Shown one piece after another: positions 8,737 to 17,192 of a stretch of 64,000 nt of DNA (positions within the stretch are counted from its first letter, which is position 1; the number at the start of each line of letters is the position of its first letter). This DNA comes from Brachybacterium sp. P6-10-X1 (lineage in GTDB: Bacteria; Actinomycetota; Actinomycetes; Actinomycetales; Dermabacteraceae). The position numbers and the translations under genes are program-made. The stretch lies in the NCBI RefSeq assembly GCF_001969445.1, contig NZ_CP017297.1, positions 558,001-622,000 on the forward strand, read 5' to 3'. A model generated the notes under the pieces. The model worked only from the letters and a program-made list of their open reading frames with translations, was not told where the DNA came from and did not search any database.

Positions 8737-8838
8737 CGTCTCAGGCACTTCCACGGCTCCCTCAGGATGCTCACCCCAATAGAGTTCGAGACGCTCCACT
8801 ACGAGGCCCTCACCCGAGAGCCCAAACCGGCAACGTAG
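8737..8838 (+). pseudogene. C-terminal remnant of an IS3-family transposase
   Basis: About 33 codons ending at a TAG encode GSLRMLTPIEFETLHYE, which matches the conserved C-terminus of IS3-family OrfB proteins (S-x-L-x-x-L-T-P-x-E-F-E). Nothing else of the transposase remains upstream. This is an old insertion scar between the ferredoxin gene and the broken hchA locus. Confidence 0.6.
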
Positions 8839-8886
8839 CGGCAGGGGACCTGGCCCGGTACAGCCTGAGGACGAAGCTCTCAACGC

Positions 8887-8934
8887 ACGAAAGCGCCCCC
8901 ACCTCCCAGGAGGGGAGGGTGGGGGCGCTTTTCG
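8887..8934. terminator. Strong bidirectional hairpin terminator
   Basis: The arm AAAGCGCCCCCACC (8890-8903) pairs with the complementary arm GGTGGGGGCGCTTTT (8918-8932), with a GC-rich inner stem. A-rich and T-rich flanks on either side suit termination in both directions, for the desaturase/ferredoxin unit and for the opposing hchA gene. Confidence 0.8.
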
Positions 8935-9385
8935 TGTCCGGTCGTGTCGATGCTGCGTGCTACCCCATGACCGGACTGTTCTGCCGGAGGCAGATGCCCC
9001 ATCCCGCCGTAGAAGGATGGGGCGTCCCTTCCCAGGGGTCGCCTCGCCATGGGGTTTCAAGGACACCGCGAAGCGACCGGGACAGACTACAAGCGAATGC
9101 CGCTGCACCACCGAACAAACGGTTGGTCGCGGATGACGAACCGCTCCAGATCCTGCGATACGGCCAGATCGGGGGCGGTCGAGTCGCTGCTGGAGGGTTC
9201 CCGCCCTCGACTTGGGGGAAGGGAGGCCGGGAACCCGCGGCGATTCTAGCTGTTGCGGCGGCACCGCATCTACTGGGGCTGGCGCGGCACTGAACACGTC
9301 ATCGCCAAGACCACCGCCTGACGATCCCGCAGCGGGGTGGTCGCGCGGAGCGTGTCGGTGACGAGTGGGACGCGGGGTGATCTGC
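8935..9385. other. Gap without a recognised gene; one hairpin
   Basis: No coding frame is convincing in this 450-base stretch. It holds a perfect inverted repeat GCCCCATCC (8996-9004) and GGATGGGGC (9015-9023). Hairpins of this shape occur at ends of IS200/IS605 elements, but no tnpA or tnpB is nearby, so that reading is speculative. Confidence 0.35.
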
Positions 9386-10242
9386 TCATGTACGGCCGCC
9401 CTGGGCCGCTTCCGCGAGGGTTTCGACCGCGAGATTGCCCAGGGCATTGCCAGCCAGGGGGCTGTCACCGGTGACTACGAGGCGGTCGCGGTGCACTGCC
9501 CCGGTCATGGCGTTGTTGACCACGGTCACACCGCGCTCGCGCAGCCGCTCGGAGAGCAGCCAGGTCATCGGGCCGGGCAGGTAGCCGATGTCGACGTTGG
9601 CGCCGGAGTCGAGCGCGTCGGGGAAGGCGCAGATGCTGTATCCGGCGAACCGTGAGTTCCCGTTGTCATCCTTGGCGGCCAACAGCGCGGCCGGGCCGTG
9701 GCACAGAGTGATCATCACGCGGTCATTCTTGAGGAACCACGCGACGGTCTCGCCGATCATTGGATCATCGGCCATGTTGATCATGGCGCCGTGCCCGCCG
9801 GGGATGAACACCGCAGCGTAGTCGCTGCCGTCACCGAGGTCGTTCTCGAGCACGTCGGAGAGCTTCCTGGGGCTCTCGGTCTGCGGCAGCAGTCGCTCGT
9901 AGGCGTCCGTGACGGCCTCGTCCTCGGCAGGGAAGGCCCACAACTCGTACTTCATCAGATTGCCGATGCGGTCGCGACCTCGATCTCGTAGCCAGCGGCC
10001 TGCAGGTGCAGCACCGGCAACAGCGTCTCGACTGGGTGGTTGCCTGTGGAGAAGAAGCGGTCGCCTCCTACCCGCAGGTATCGCTCATCGGCTCCGATCA
10101 GCAGTACCTTGCGCCGAGCGGCGGTGGTCTCCGGGTGGTCGGCCCCGTTGAAGTCAGTGCGGGGCGGCACGTATTCACCCAGCGAGTAGGGGGAGGGGAA
10201 GAATGCATTGTGCCCGGCCTGATCGGGTGTGGGCTCTTTTGA
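9386..10242 (-). pseudogene. hchA: hchA-like (Hsp31, DJ-1/PfpI superfamily) gene, 5' end cut by ISL3 and frameshifted
   Basis: The reading spans almost a full Hsp31: NAFFPSPYSL, then FSTGNHPVETLLP in the first part; then KYELWAFPAEDE, GGHGAMIN, the nucleophile elbow TLCHGPAAL and YSICAFPDA in the second. Hsp31 is a homodimeric chaperone/deglycase with glyoxalase III activity. Two defects are visible. The residues before NAFF run into the left inverted repeat of the ISL3 element at 10243, so the native start is lost. At about 9956 one C seems missing, giving ATC-TGA-TGA instead of ATC-CTG-ATG; this ends the first part and places an ATG (9955) overlapping its stop. Two polypeptides (GTG 10170 and ATG 9955 starts) could still be made by coupled translation. 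Confidence 0.8.
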
Positions 10243-11675
10243 GGCTCATCGCAGTTGAGGGGGTAGTCGCGGGGCGTGGGGTGGGCGCGTCATTGCCGGG
10301 ATAGACGTCGAGGTCTCCCGATGATGGAAGTTCTGACGCTCGCCATCTGGAAGACCTCGACATGCTCAACGCTACCTTTGACGACCCCGATCTGACGACC
10401 TTCACGCGCCTGGCGGAGCTTGGCCTGGTCGCCGTGGGGCAGCGGATCACGGCCTCACGGGCGGTGCTCGAGTGCCGGCTCGCTGAGGAGGATCCGTGGT
10501 GCCGCGCCTGCGGGGCACGAGCGACCTCGCGGGGCTCGATCACCCGGTCCCTCGCTCACGAGCCGTTCGGTCACCGGCCCACCACGCTGCTGCTGCGGAT
10601 CCGCCGGTACCGGTGTGATCACTGCGGGAACCGGTGGCGCGAGGACACCACCGCTGCGGCACCCGAGCGGGCGAAACTCTCTCGCGGCGGGATGCGCTGG
10701 GCGCTGGAAGCCCTGGTCGTCGATCACCTCACGATCGCGCGGATCGCCGCCGGGCTCGGGGTGGCCTGGCACACCGCCAACGACGCCGTCCTGGCCGAGG
10801 GCCAGCGGCTGCTGATCGATGACCCGACCCGCTTCGACGCCGTCCGCGTGATCGGGGTCGACGAGCACGTCTGGCGTCATACCCGGCGCGGCGACAAGTA
10901 CGTCACCGTGATCATCGATCTCACCCCCGCCAGGGACAAGACCGGGCCGGCCAGGCTCCTGGACATGATCCCCGGCCGCTCCAAAGCCGCGTTCAAGGCC
11001 TGGCTCCAGGCGCGCCCCGAAGAGTGGAAGGACCGGATCGAGGTGGTCGCGATGGACGGTTTCACCGGCTTCAAGACCGCGACCGGCGAGGCGCTCCCGG
11101 GCGCGGTCGCGGTCATGGATCCCTTCCACGTCGTCCGCCTCGCCGGGGACGCGCTGGATGACTGCCGGCGACGCGTCCAGCAGCAGCTCCACCAGCGCCG
11201 AGGCCGCAAGCACGACCCCCTCTACAAGTCCCGCCGCACCCTCCACACCGGCACCAAGCTGCTCACCGATCGCCAATGCGAGCGCCTCAGCGCGCTGTTC
11301 GAGCGCGAGAAGCACGTCGCGGTCGAGGTGACCTGGGAGATCTACCAGGCCATGGTCGCCGCCTATCGAGAGCCCGACCGAGCGAAGGCCAGAGTGATGA
11401 TGGAGAAGTTGATCGGGGCGCTTGGCAAGAAGGTCCCCGACGCCCTGCCCGAGCTGGCCAAGCTCGGCCGAACCCTGACGAAAAGGGCCGCGGACGTGCT
11501 GGCGTTCTTCGATCGGCCCGGCACCAGCAACGGCCCGACCGAGGCCATCAACGGCCGACTCGAACACCTCCGCGGCTCCGCCCTCGGGTTCCGCAACCTC
11601 ACCCACTACATCGCCCGCGGCCTCCTCGAAGCAGGAGGCTTCAGACCCCTGCTACACCCTCAAATGCGATGAGCC
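10243..11675 (+). mobile_element. ISL3-family insertion sequence
   Basis: A 1.43-kb element bounded by 24-bp imperfect inverted repeats at 10243-10266 and 11652-11675 that both begin GGCTCATCGCA (three mismatches). The transposase frame is intact and its stop lies within the right repeat. The 8 bases outside each end (TCTTTTGA and GGGAACAC) do not match, so there is no target duplication. The two flanks also belong to unrelated loci (hchA on the left, small mobile-element genes on the right), which suggests recombination between two ISL3 copies. Confidence 0.9.
10362..11672 (+). CDS. ISL3-family transposase
   Basis: A 436-residue transposase. The N-terminal zinc ribbon is visible as CRACG and CDHCGNRW (about residues 47-90). 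The DDE core has Asp in IGVDEH (about 167), Asp in VAMDGF (about 228) and a downstream Glu in GPTEAINGRLEHLRG. Length and domain order are normal for ISL3. The ATG at 10362 sits shortly inside the left end. The element disrupts the start of hchA. Confidence 0.93.
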   Translation: MLNATFDDPDLTTFTRLAELGLVAVGQRITASRAVLECRLAEEDPWCRACGARATSRGSITRSLAHEPFGHRPTTLLLRIRRYRCDHCGNRWREDTTAAAPERAKLSRGGMRWALEALVVDHLTIARIAAGLGVAWHTANDAVLAEGQRLLIDDPTRFDAVRVIGVDEHVWRHTRRGDKYVTVIIDLTPARDKTGPARLLDMIPGRSKAAFKAWLQARPEEWKDRIEVVAMDGFTGFKTATGEALPGAVAVMDPFHVVRLAGDALDDCRRRVQQQLHQRRGRKHDPLYKSRRTLHTGTKLLTDRQCERLSALFEREKHVAVEVTWEIYQAMVAAYREPDRAKARVMMEKLIGALGKKVPDALPELAKLGRTLTKRAADVLAFFDRPGTSNGPTEAINGRLEHLRGSALGFRNLTHYIARGLLEAGGFRPLLHPQMR

Positions 11676-11824
11676 GGGAACACCTCCACCGCGCCACCGA
11701 ACCCGCCTCGCAGATCGCCCCCGAGGACGTGCCGGAGTGCCACGGCTGGCCGATGCGCGCCGCCCCGGGGGCCTGGATCTGCCGGATCGACGGCACCGTC
11801 ACCAGGACGGACCGGGCCGCATGA
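11669..11824 (+). CDS. Small protein with Cys/His pairs, mobile-element type
   Basis: A 51-codon frame whose ATG lies inside the right inverted repeat of the ISL3 element, so the natural N-terminus was probably replaced by the insertion. It encodes CHGWPM and WICRI, a possible minimal zinc-binding arrangement. Its stop overlaps the next start (ATGA), as the next gene overlaps the one after it, so the three read as one compact operon. I do not recognise the family. Confidence 0.5.
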   Translation: MSREHLHRATEPASQIAPEDVPECHGWPMRAAPGAWICRIDGTVTRTDRAA

Positions 11825-12114
11825 GCCCGCGCACGCAGCCGCAGCGAGACGCCAGTGCCTCGAGTTACTGGAAGCTGCGCTGCATCGGCGCTGTCGTCGC
11901 GATCCGCCGCAGCGAGCTCGAACTGGACCAGGCCGATCTCGCCGCACGCCTCGGCGTTCCGACCGCTACCGTCGTCGCCATCGAGGCGGGCAGGTACGAC
12001 CCCAGACTGGCCCTCATCCCGCGCCTGGAGACCGCCCTGGCGATGACCCCCGGATCGATCGGCGGCGACCCCTGTCCATCGGCGTCCAGGCCACGACAAG
12101 TGGGGTCGCGATGA
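11821..12114 (+). CDS. XRE-family helix-turn-helix regulator
   Basis: A 97-residue protein with a Cro/CI-type HTH in the middle third: AIRRSELELDQADLAARLG, then V-P-T-A-T-V-V-A-I-E-A-G-R-Y-D-P, a good match to the XRE recognition helix and following turn. The N-terminus is short and basic and there is no extra C-terminal domain. It sits in a string of overlapping small genes next to an IS element, as expected for a regulator of a mobile element. The target is unknown. Confidence 0.75.
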   Translation: MSPRTQPQRDASASSYWKLRCIGAVVAIRRSELELDQADLAARLGVPTATVVAIEAGRYDPRLALIPRLETALAMTPGSIGGDPCPSASRPRQVGSR

Positions 12115-12437
12115 GCGTGATCCTGTCCGATGCGTTCGCCGCCTACCAGCGCATGCGCGAGGACTTCGAGCTGCACCGGCGCGCCACCTTCACCCGCGCG
12201 CACGCGGAGCTGCGCGGTGAGCTGCTGGGCGCCCGCGGCCGCGCCGCACGCATCGACCCGTACTCCCTGTTCATGGGTCCGCAGAACCGGGTAGAGGCCT
12301 ACGCCTCCGACGAGCTGCAGCGGTGGTTCGCCCAGCACGGCCGACCCACCGTCGAACAGTTCGAGGCCCAGTGGTGGTCCAGCCACGCCGACCAGTCGGC
12401 CGGGGCCGCCGTGGCACCTTTGCGCGACATCGCCTGA
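12111..12437 (+). CDS. Hypothetical protein, mobile-element cluster
   Basis: A 108-residue soluble protein, start ATG overlapping the preceding stop (ATGA). The sequence is rich in Arg and Glu in the first half (YQRMREDFELHRRATFTRAH) and has several Trp near the end (QRWFAQHGRP and QWWSSH). No known domain is recognised. Codon use and tight spacing support it as a real gene of the same operon. Confidence 0.55.
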   Translation: MSVILSDAFAAYQRMREDFELHRRATFTRAHAELRGELLGARGRAARIDPYSLFMGPQNRVEAYASDELQRWFAQHGRPTVEQFEAQWWSSHADQSAGAAVAPLRDIA

Positions 12438-12462
12438 CAGGCACGCATGGGATCCTCGGCCA

Positions 12463-12825
12463 GTGAACGAGTGCCCTGATGACCCCTACTCCATCCACTT
12501 CGCCGGCGAGAAGCTGGAGCAGGAGGTCAGCTCGGCGCTGATCGACTACCGGCTGACCCTGGCAGGCGCCCCGCCCGTCGACTCCACGCCCTGGCACCGA
12601 GACACCTCGATGGACCGCTACTCGGTGCGCGTTCGTGCCGGCGACGACGAGATCACGCTGTCGGTCGACGACTGGGGTGACCGCCTCGGGGAGGTGCGGC
12701 CGTTCCTACGCGAATGGATCCGCCAGCGCGTCCACCTCGAGCGGGCCAAGCTGAAGTCCAGCTCCCGTCGGCGTGACCCGTACTGGACCGACCAATGGCG
12801 CCGAGCGCATCCCTGGGGTGGCTGA
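12463..12825 (+). CDS. Hypothetical protein, mobile-element cluster
   Basis: A 120-residue protein beginning at a GTG 25 bases after the previous stop. It contains a beta-rich stretch (DRYSVRVRAGDDEITLSVDD) followed by a basic helix and ends in DPYWTDQWRRAHPWGG. I recognise no family. A GC-rich hairpin follows at 12864, consistent with the end of the operon. Confidence 0.55.
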   Translation: MNECPDDPYSIHFAGEKLEQEVSSALIDYRLTLAGAPPVDSTPWHRDTSMDRYSVRVRAGDDEITLSVDDWGDRLGEVRPFLREWIRQRVHLERAKLKSSSRRRDPYWTDQWRRAHPWGG

Positions 12826-12863
12826 TCCTCGGGCAGCGAAGTATCTGCTTGGGGCGCGTGAAG

Positions 12864-12902
12864 AGCCCCGCCACGACCGGGGGTGAGCGGCCGGCGGGGC
12901 CC
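12864..12902 (+). terminator. GC-rich hairpin after the small-gene operon
   Basis: AGCCCCGCC (12864-12872) pairs with GGCGGGGCC (12893-12901). There is no T tract, which is common in high-GC actinomycetes. Confidence 0.5.
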
Positions 12903-12904
12903 TG

Positions 12905-13075
12905 ATGGGAGGCGGATGGGGCCAGTCCCTCCCGGACGACGGGCCGAGTCTCTACGGTCCGTCGAGACCCGAGGTCGAGGAATGGTCACGCGAAGTCGGA
13001 TCCCTTATACACCTGGAGGTGGGCGGCGCGTCGCTCCCGCGGGACGAGAGCGGCACGCCCGCCGGCGAGGACTGA
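12905..13075 (+). CDS. Small hypothetical protein
   Basis: A 56-codon frame from ATG 12905. The translation reads like real protein: a Gly-rich start (MGGGWGQSLPDDGPSLYG), then PSRPEVEEWSREVGSLIH and an acidic end TPAGED. The third-codon GC bias fits this frame better than the alternatives. Function unknown; probably part of the same mobile-element cluster. Confidence 0.4.
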   Translation: MGGGWGQSLPDDGPSLYGPSRPEVEEWSREVGSLIHLEVGGASLPRDESGTPAGED

Positions 13076-13087
13076 AAGAGACATTCC

Positions 13088-13171
13088 ATGACTACGCTGC
13101 CCGAGAGTTCTCGACGCCCGAGCGGGGTGGTGGGCATGCCTCGACGGGCAGGTCCTCCTCAGGTCCTGGGA
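13088..13171 (+). pseudogene. Possible 5' stump of another mobile-element gene
   Basis: A frame starts at ATG 13088 (MTTLPESSRRPSGVVGM) and would continue into the opposite-strand M20 peptidase gene, which cannot be real coding for both. The plausible part therefore stops at the junction near 13171. Low confidence. Confidence 0.25.
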
Positions 13172-14518
13172 TCAGGAAGACATCACGAGTCGCCCGACCA
13201 CACGAACTCCGAAGGTGAGCCCGTCAAGCGGCACCCTCTCATCGACCCCGTGGAACAGGCGCACGTAGTCGAGGTCGTGAGGTAGTCGGAGTGCCTTGAA
13301 TCCAAAGCAACGGATGTCAAGATCAGCGAATGCTTTTGCATCTGTCCCGCCCGGATTGCAATAGCTTGAGGTGGATGACCCTGGGTCCTCCGCCAGGATC
13401 GCGGCTTGCATCGCCTCGACGAGCTTGCCCTCGAATGGTGTTTCCATCGCGACGTCACGGTGTACGAACTCCCGGGTGACGCCCTCCGGCAGGAGACTGT
13501 CGATCTCTTCGAGAAATGCCTCCTCCTGGCCGGGGAGGAATCGACCGTCGATGGCGGCAGTGGCCCGGCCGGGGATCACGTTGATCTGATATCCGGCCTC
13601 GGTCATCGTGGGATTCGCGGAGTTCCGGACAATGACGTCCAGGAGCTCATGGCCCTTCGGTCCGAGCCTATGCAACGATCCTCCGACGTCCTCGGGATCG
13701 AACTCCATTCCTCTGAGCCTCGAGTACTCGTCCGCCAAGCCCCAGACGGAGTCGACGAGATGGTACGAGAAGCGGTGGTGCCCGATTGTGCTGATTGCGT
13801 CCGCGATGCGCGTCACGGCATTTTCCGCGTTCGGCGATGACCCGTGTCCGGCCCGGCCTGTCGCGGTCAGCCGGAGCCATGCCTGACCGCGCTGCGCATT
13901 CTCTATGGGGTAGAGGCGTCGGTCGGTGTCGATGGGGAACGAGAATCCGCCGCCCTCGCCGATCGCCTCGGTGACGCCGTCGAAGATGTCCGGCCTGTGT
14001 TGCACGAGGTATTTGGAGCCATGGCTCCCGCCGCCCTCTTCGTCGGCGATGAAGAGGAAAACGAGATCACGCGGGGGTTTCACCCCTGTGCGGCCCAGGT
14101 GGCGAGCCACGGCCAAGTACACGGCGACGGTGTCCTTCATGTCGATCGCGCCGCGACCCCAGAGGAAGCCGTCGTCGATGACGCCGCCGAAAGGAGGGTG
14201 GGTCCATTCCGAAGCATCGGCGGGAACGACATCCAGATGCGCGTGCAGCAGCAGGGCGCCCCGCGATGGGTCCGCTCCTGCGACCCTGGAGACCACGCTC
14301 GCTCGGCCGGGGAGGGACTCCATCAGCTCGGCATCGAGCCCGGCGTCTTCGAGCTGGTCCTTGACCCACCGGGCTGCCTCGAGCTCGTTGCTCGTCGGGT
14401 TGGAGGTGTCGAAGCGGACCAGCGTTCTGCAGAGGTCCACCACCTCGTCCTGAGCGATCTCCAGCGCCGCAGGGAGTGCGGCGAGCTCAGCGTTCTGATT
14501 CACGGTTCCATCAACCAT
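13172..14518 (-). CDS. M20-family metallopeptidase/amidohydrolase (ArgE/DapE/Acy1 type)
   Basis: A 448-residue cytosolic zinc hydrolase. Metal ligands and catalytic acids are visible in order: HAHLDVVPAD (His, Asp), GRGAIDMKD (bridging Asp), ADEEGGG (catalytic Glu and ligand Glu) and a C-terminal His in LFHGVDERVP. A dimerisation domain lies between (LTATGRAGHGSSP). I chose the ATG at 14518, which overlaps the permease stop by eight bases, rather than the ATG at 14554 inside the permease. Family members cleave amide bonds of N-acyl amino acids or peptides. It is the last gene of an operon with an NCS1 permease and a DUF1177 protein, so it probably hydrolyses the imported compound. Confidence 0.88.
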   Translation of the reverse strand: MVDGTVNQNAELAALPAALEIAQDEVVDLCRTLVRFDTSNPTSNELEAARWVKDQLEDAGLDAELMESLPGRASVVSRVAGADPSRGALLLHAHLDVVPADASEWTHPPFGGVIDDGFLWGRGAIDMKDTVAVYLAVARHLGRTGVKPPRDLVFLFIADEEGGGSHGSKYLVQHRPDIFDGVTEAIGEGGGFSFPIDTDRRLYPIENAQRGQAWLRLTATGRAGHGSSPNAENAVTRIADAISTIGHHRFSYHLVDSVWGLADEYSRLRGMEFDPEDVGGSLHRLGPKGHELLDVIVRNSANPTMTEAGYQINVIPGRATAAIDGRFLPGQEEAFLEEIDSLLPEGVTREFVHRDVAMETPFEGKLVEAMQAAILAEDPGSSTSSYCNPGGTDAKAFADLDIRCFGFKALRLPHDLDYVRLFHGVDERVPLDGLTFGVRVVGRLVMSS

Positions 14519-15893
14519 TGCGCGACTCCTTGCTCGTCGTGGTCGGAGCGTCATCGTTAGCGTCCTCGGTGGTTGCGGACTGATGTTCAGGCCTCATGTT
14601 CACCGCTCCCGTGCTTGTGATGAGGCCGGCTCGGGATGCGATGAGGTAAAGGAGCATCGCGGTCACGAGCGAGTTGATCACCGGGATACCCAAGGCGAAA
14701 TACTGGGTGACCCAGCCGACGCCGAAAGCAAGCAGCCACACTACGAGGGTTCCGGGCACCCATCCAGCGATGGTTCTTGGCAGAGTTTCGCTCGCTCGTG
14801 TCTCATCGAGTGCCTTGGTCTGTCTCCGGACGATGTAGTACTCGGCGACGATGATCCCTCCGATCGGAGGGATCGCGACGCCGAGAAGGCTGAGGAAGCT
14901 TGTGAAGTAGTCGAGGAACCCGATTGCGGAGAGGAGTGTGCCGAGGATCCCGAAGGCGATGGTGACGGCTCCGCGATGGATCCGGACGCCGAAGACGGTC
15001 TCGGCGAAGTTGACGATTCCGAGAGACCCCGAGTACAGATTGTTGTCGTTGATCTTCATGGTCGCCAGTACGATGATGATCAGTCCGACGGCGCCGCTGG
15101 TGCCCAGAACGATGCTGGTGACGTCCGAGGTTCCGACGAGGTGACCGAGGAGCACGCCGGTGAGACCGACGAGGTACTCCGAGATCACCAGCGACGTTCC
15201 GGACTGCACGGCCACGTGCCATCCCTTGCTGTTGAATCGGGTCATGTCGGGAGCGATGATGGCGCCGGTCATGAAGCCGCCGGCGATGATCGTCGCAGCA
15301 GAGGCGATGGTCAGTTCATTCTCAGGCGGGGGAATTGCGATCAGCTCGGCCAGCGAGTGCTGGGACAGGGTGGTGATGACCGTGTATGCGATCAGGCCGA
15401 AGAATAGGGGGACGGCGATCCGGGAGATCCACAGCATTCCCTTGAACCCGTAGATGACCAGGGCTGTCAGGACGACGCCCGAGATCACGCACCACATCCA
15501 GACGGGGCCACCGACCAGTTCGTTCATCGAGGTTCCGAAGATGCCGTTCTGCACTCCGAACCAACCGATCAAGCTGATCGCGATGACGAGGGACACCAGT
15601 GCGCTGCCATTGCGGCCGAAGCCGGTGAAACGGGTGAGCATGACCATGGAGAGACCTTCGCGCTGGCCGGCGAAGCCTACGAAGAAGATCACGATCTCGA
15701 GCAGCACGGCGCCAAGGGTGAAGGCGGCCGCTGCTTGCCAGAATCCCAAGCTGAGCCCGATCGCGGCCCCGAGCATGAACTGGCTGAGCGATCCGGAGTT
15801 CCCGACCCACTGCAGAAGCACGGAGACGAAACCGTACCGTTCCGAACGTGGCACGCGGGAGAGAGCGAAGTCGTCGTGTCCGACTGTTGCCAT
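14511..15893 (-). CDS. NCS1-family purine/cytosine-type permease
   Basis: A 460-residue membrane protein with about 12 hydrophobic segments. The N-terminal SERYGFVSVLLQWVGNSGSL and the TM1-TM2 region resemble CodB-like nucleobase:cation symporters, and APDMTRF matches the conserved PDxxRY/F motif of NCS1 loop 6-7. It lies two bases downstream of the DUF1177 gene and overlaps the M20 gene, forming one operon. The N-heterocyclic or hydantoin-like substrate is inferred from the family and neighbours, not visible in the sequence. Confidence 0.85.
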   Translation of the reverse strand: MATVGHDDFALSRVPRSERYGFVSVLLQWVGNSGSLSQFMLGAAIGLSLGFWQAAAAFTLGAVLLEIVIFFVGFAGQREGLSMVMLTRFTGFGRNGSALVSLVIAISLIGWFGVQNGIFGTSMNELVGGPVWMWCVISGVVLTALVIYGFKGMLWISRIAVPLFFGLIAYTVITTLSQHSLAELIAIPPPENELTIASAATIIAGGFMTGAIIAPDMTRFNSKGWHVAVQSGTSLVISEYLVGLTGVLLGHLVGTSDVTSIVLGTSGAVGLIIIVLATMKINDNNLYSGSLGIVNFAETVFGVRIHRGAVTIAFGILGTLLSAIGFLDYFTSFLSLLGVAIPPIGGIIVAEYYIVRRQTKALDETRASETLPRTIAGWVPGTLVVWLLAFGVGWVTQYFALGIPVINSLVTAMLLYLIASRAGLITSTGAVNMRPEHQSATTEDANDDAPTTTSKESRNG

Positions 15894-15895
15894 GG

Positions 15896-16894
15896 TCAGT
15901 GCACCTCCAGGGTGTCGCGCACGGTGGTCTGATGAGTGAGGCCCGGGGTCTGCAGATGGGCGTGCGAACCGTAGAGGGCGACGACGCGTTCGAACTCTTC
16001 GGCGTCGTGCAGGGAGGCGGAACCGTTTCCGAACTCCTTGGCGACCTCCACGGCGAACCGCGCTGCCAGGGCGATATCGCTCTCGTGGCTCGCCCCGGAG
16101 GCACTGCCGGGCACCAATGCTGCCGAGGTGATCGCTAGCCCCACGACCGGGGCGTCGGTTGCGGTCGCTGGTTGCAGGATCGAGTTGATGTGGCGCAGCC
16201 CATTGCCGTAAGGAGTGATGTCCTGCGTGGTGAGAGGGAAGGTGACCGCTGCCGCCCCGGTGACGACTTCCTGGATGCGCAGAAGATCATCGGGGATCGG
16301 GAGGATGTAGCCCTGGCGAACGGGAGGGGATAGCGCGATCCCGCGATGGTTGATCAGTCGATTCCCTTTGGTGGTGTCGATCGAGATGACGGCATCCATC
16401 TCGGGCCGTACCTCGTGTCGGTTCATGGTTGCGATATCCACAGGGGAGTCCATGAAGGGGACGGGGTGGTGCGGGAGCGTGGGCGCATCGGGGCAGACGT
16501 GGGTGGAGATGATGACATCTCCGTCGAGCCTGTCGCCATGTCGCCACATGCGGAGCAGGTAGGCGGCGGCGGACAGCGCGGCGGCCGCACCGTCACCGTC
16601 GGAGACGAACCCGACCACGTCCGGGCGTGCGCCGATTCCTCCCAACCGGCCGATGATCCCAAGTGTCGGGGCGACGCCGCCGGCGATGCGGCCATTGCGC
16701 CCAGGAACGGTCACGGTGACGAAGTCGGTTCGGCCGCGATCTCCCGCCACCCGGCGCGTCTCCACTGCGGGACGCTCGGCGCTCTCCGACAATGCGTCTG
16801 CACCGAGAATGCTTTCGAGCAGGGTGACCACGTGCGGACCGTCGGCGATTGGGGAATCGAGGACGTCAAGGACCTCGAGGACATGGCGAAGCAT
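15896..16894 (-). CDS. DUF1177-family protein
   Basis: A 332-residue protein that I recognise as DUF1177 from its conserved pieces: MLRHVLEVLDVLDSP at the start, GDGAAAALSAAAYLL, STHVCPDAP, H-x-P-V-P-F-M-D and TTKGNRLINHRG. The start at 16894 is chosen because family members begin there; an in-frame ATG at 16957 would add 21 atypical residues. No catalytic mechanism is established. Repeated association with permeases and M20 peptidases suggests a role in uptake or breakdown of a small amide. First gene of the operon, divergent from the IclR regulator. Confidence 0.8.
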   Translation of the reverse strand: MLRHVLEVLDVLDSPIADGPHVVTLLESILGADALSESAERPAVETRRVAGDRGRTDFVTVTVPGRNGRIAGGVAPTLGIIGRLGGIGARPDVVGFVSDGDGAAAALSAAAYLLRMWRHGDRLDGDVIISTHVCPDAPTLPHHPVPFMDSPVDIATMNRHEVRPEMDAVISIDTTKGNRLINHRGIALSPPVRQGYILPIPDDLLRIQEVVTGAAAVTFPLTTQDITPYGNGLRHINSILQPATATDAPVVGLAITSAALVPGSASGASHESDIALAARFAVEVAKEFGNGSASLHDAEEFERVVALYGSHAHLQTPGLTHQTTVRDTLEVH

Positions 16895-17192
16895 GCTGGG
16901 ACTCCAGTACTGATGGTTGGATCGCCGCATGGCGTACAAGGCGCTGCGACTCTGCATCGCCCGACGGGCGGGCGGACGGGAACCCGTGAACTCTGCCGCG
17001 GCGTCGTGGCGCAGCAGAGGTCTACAGGGGAGCCTCCAGTGGATCGCACGGTCCGACTCCGTTGACTTTTCACCAGTGTTCGACCGCGTAGGATCAGCCG
17101 CAAACGTTTCCCGTTATATGCATTGGGCCCTCGAAGGCTGAGGGTTCTGCGGTGACAGTGCCGATACTGTCGGCCTTTCCCGAGGAGGACCC
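16895..17192. promoter_or_regulatory. Divergent control region between DUF1177 operon and iclR-type gene
   Basis: About 300 bases. TTGACT at 17062-17067 could be a -35 for the regulator, with TAGGAT about 21 bases on, an over-long spacing. AAACGTTTCCCGTTATATG lies near 17101-17119 and may be an operator. The IclR start has a good ribosome site (GAGGAGG, five bases before ATG 17193). Assignments here are tentative. Confidence 0.35.

Noticed and set aside
8996..9023. Perfect hairpin that could be an IS200/IS605 end.
   Set aside because: No tnpA, tnpB or second end was found; kept only as a remark in the gap entry.
13016..13046. GAGGTGGGCGGCG followed by CGGGACG on the plus strand, resembling the conserved intergenic element.
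   Set aside because: It sits in a short plausible coding frame (12905-13075), lacks the AAG, and no minus-strand gene lies downstream; treated as chance.
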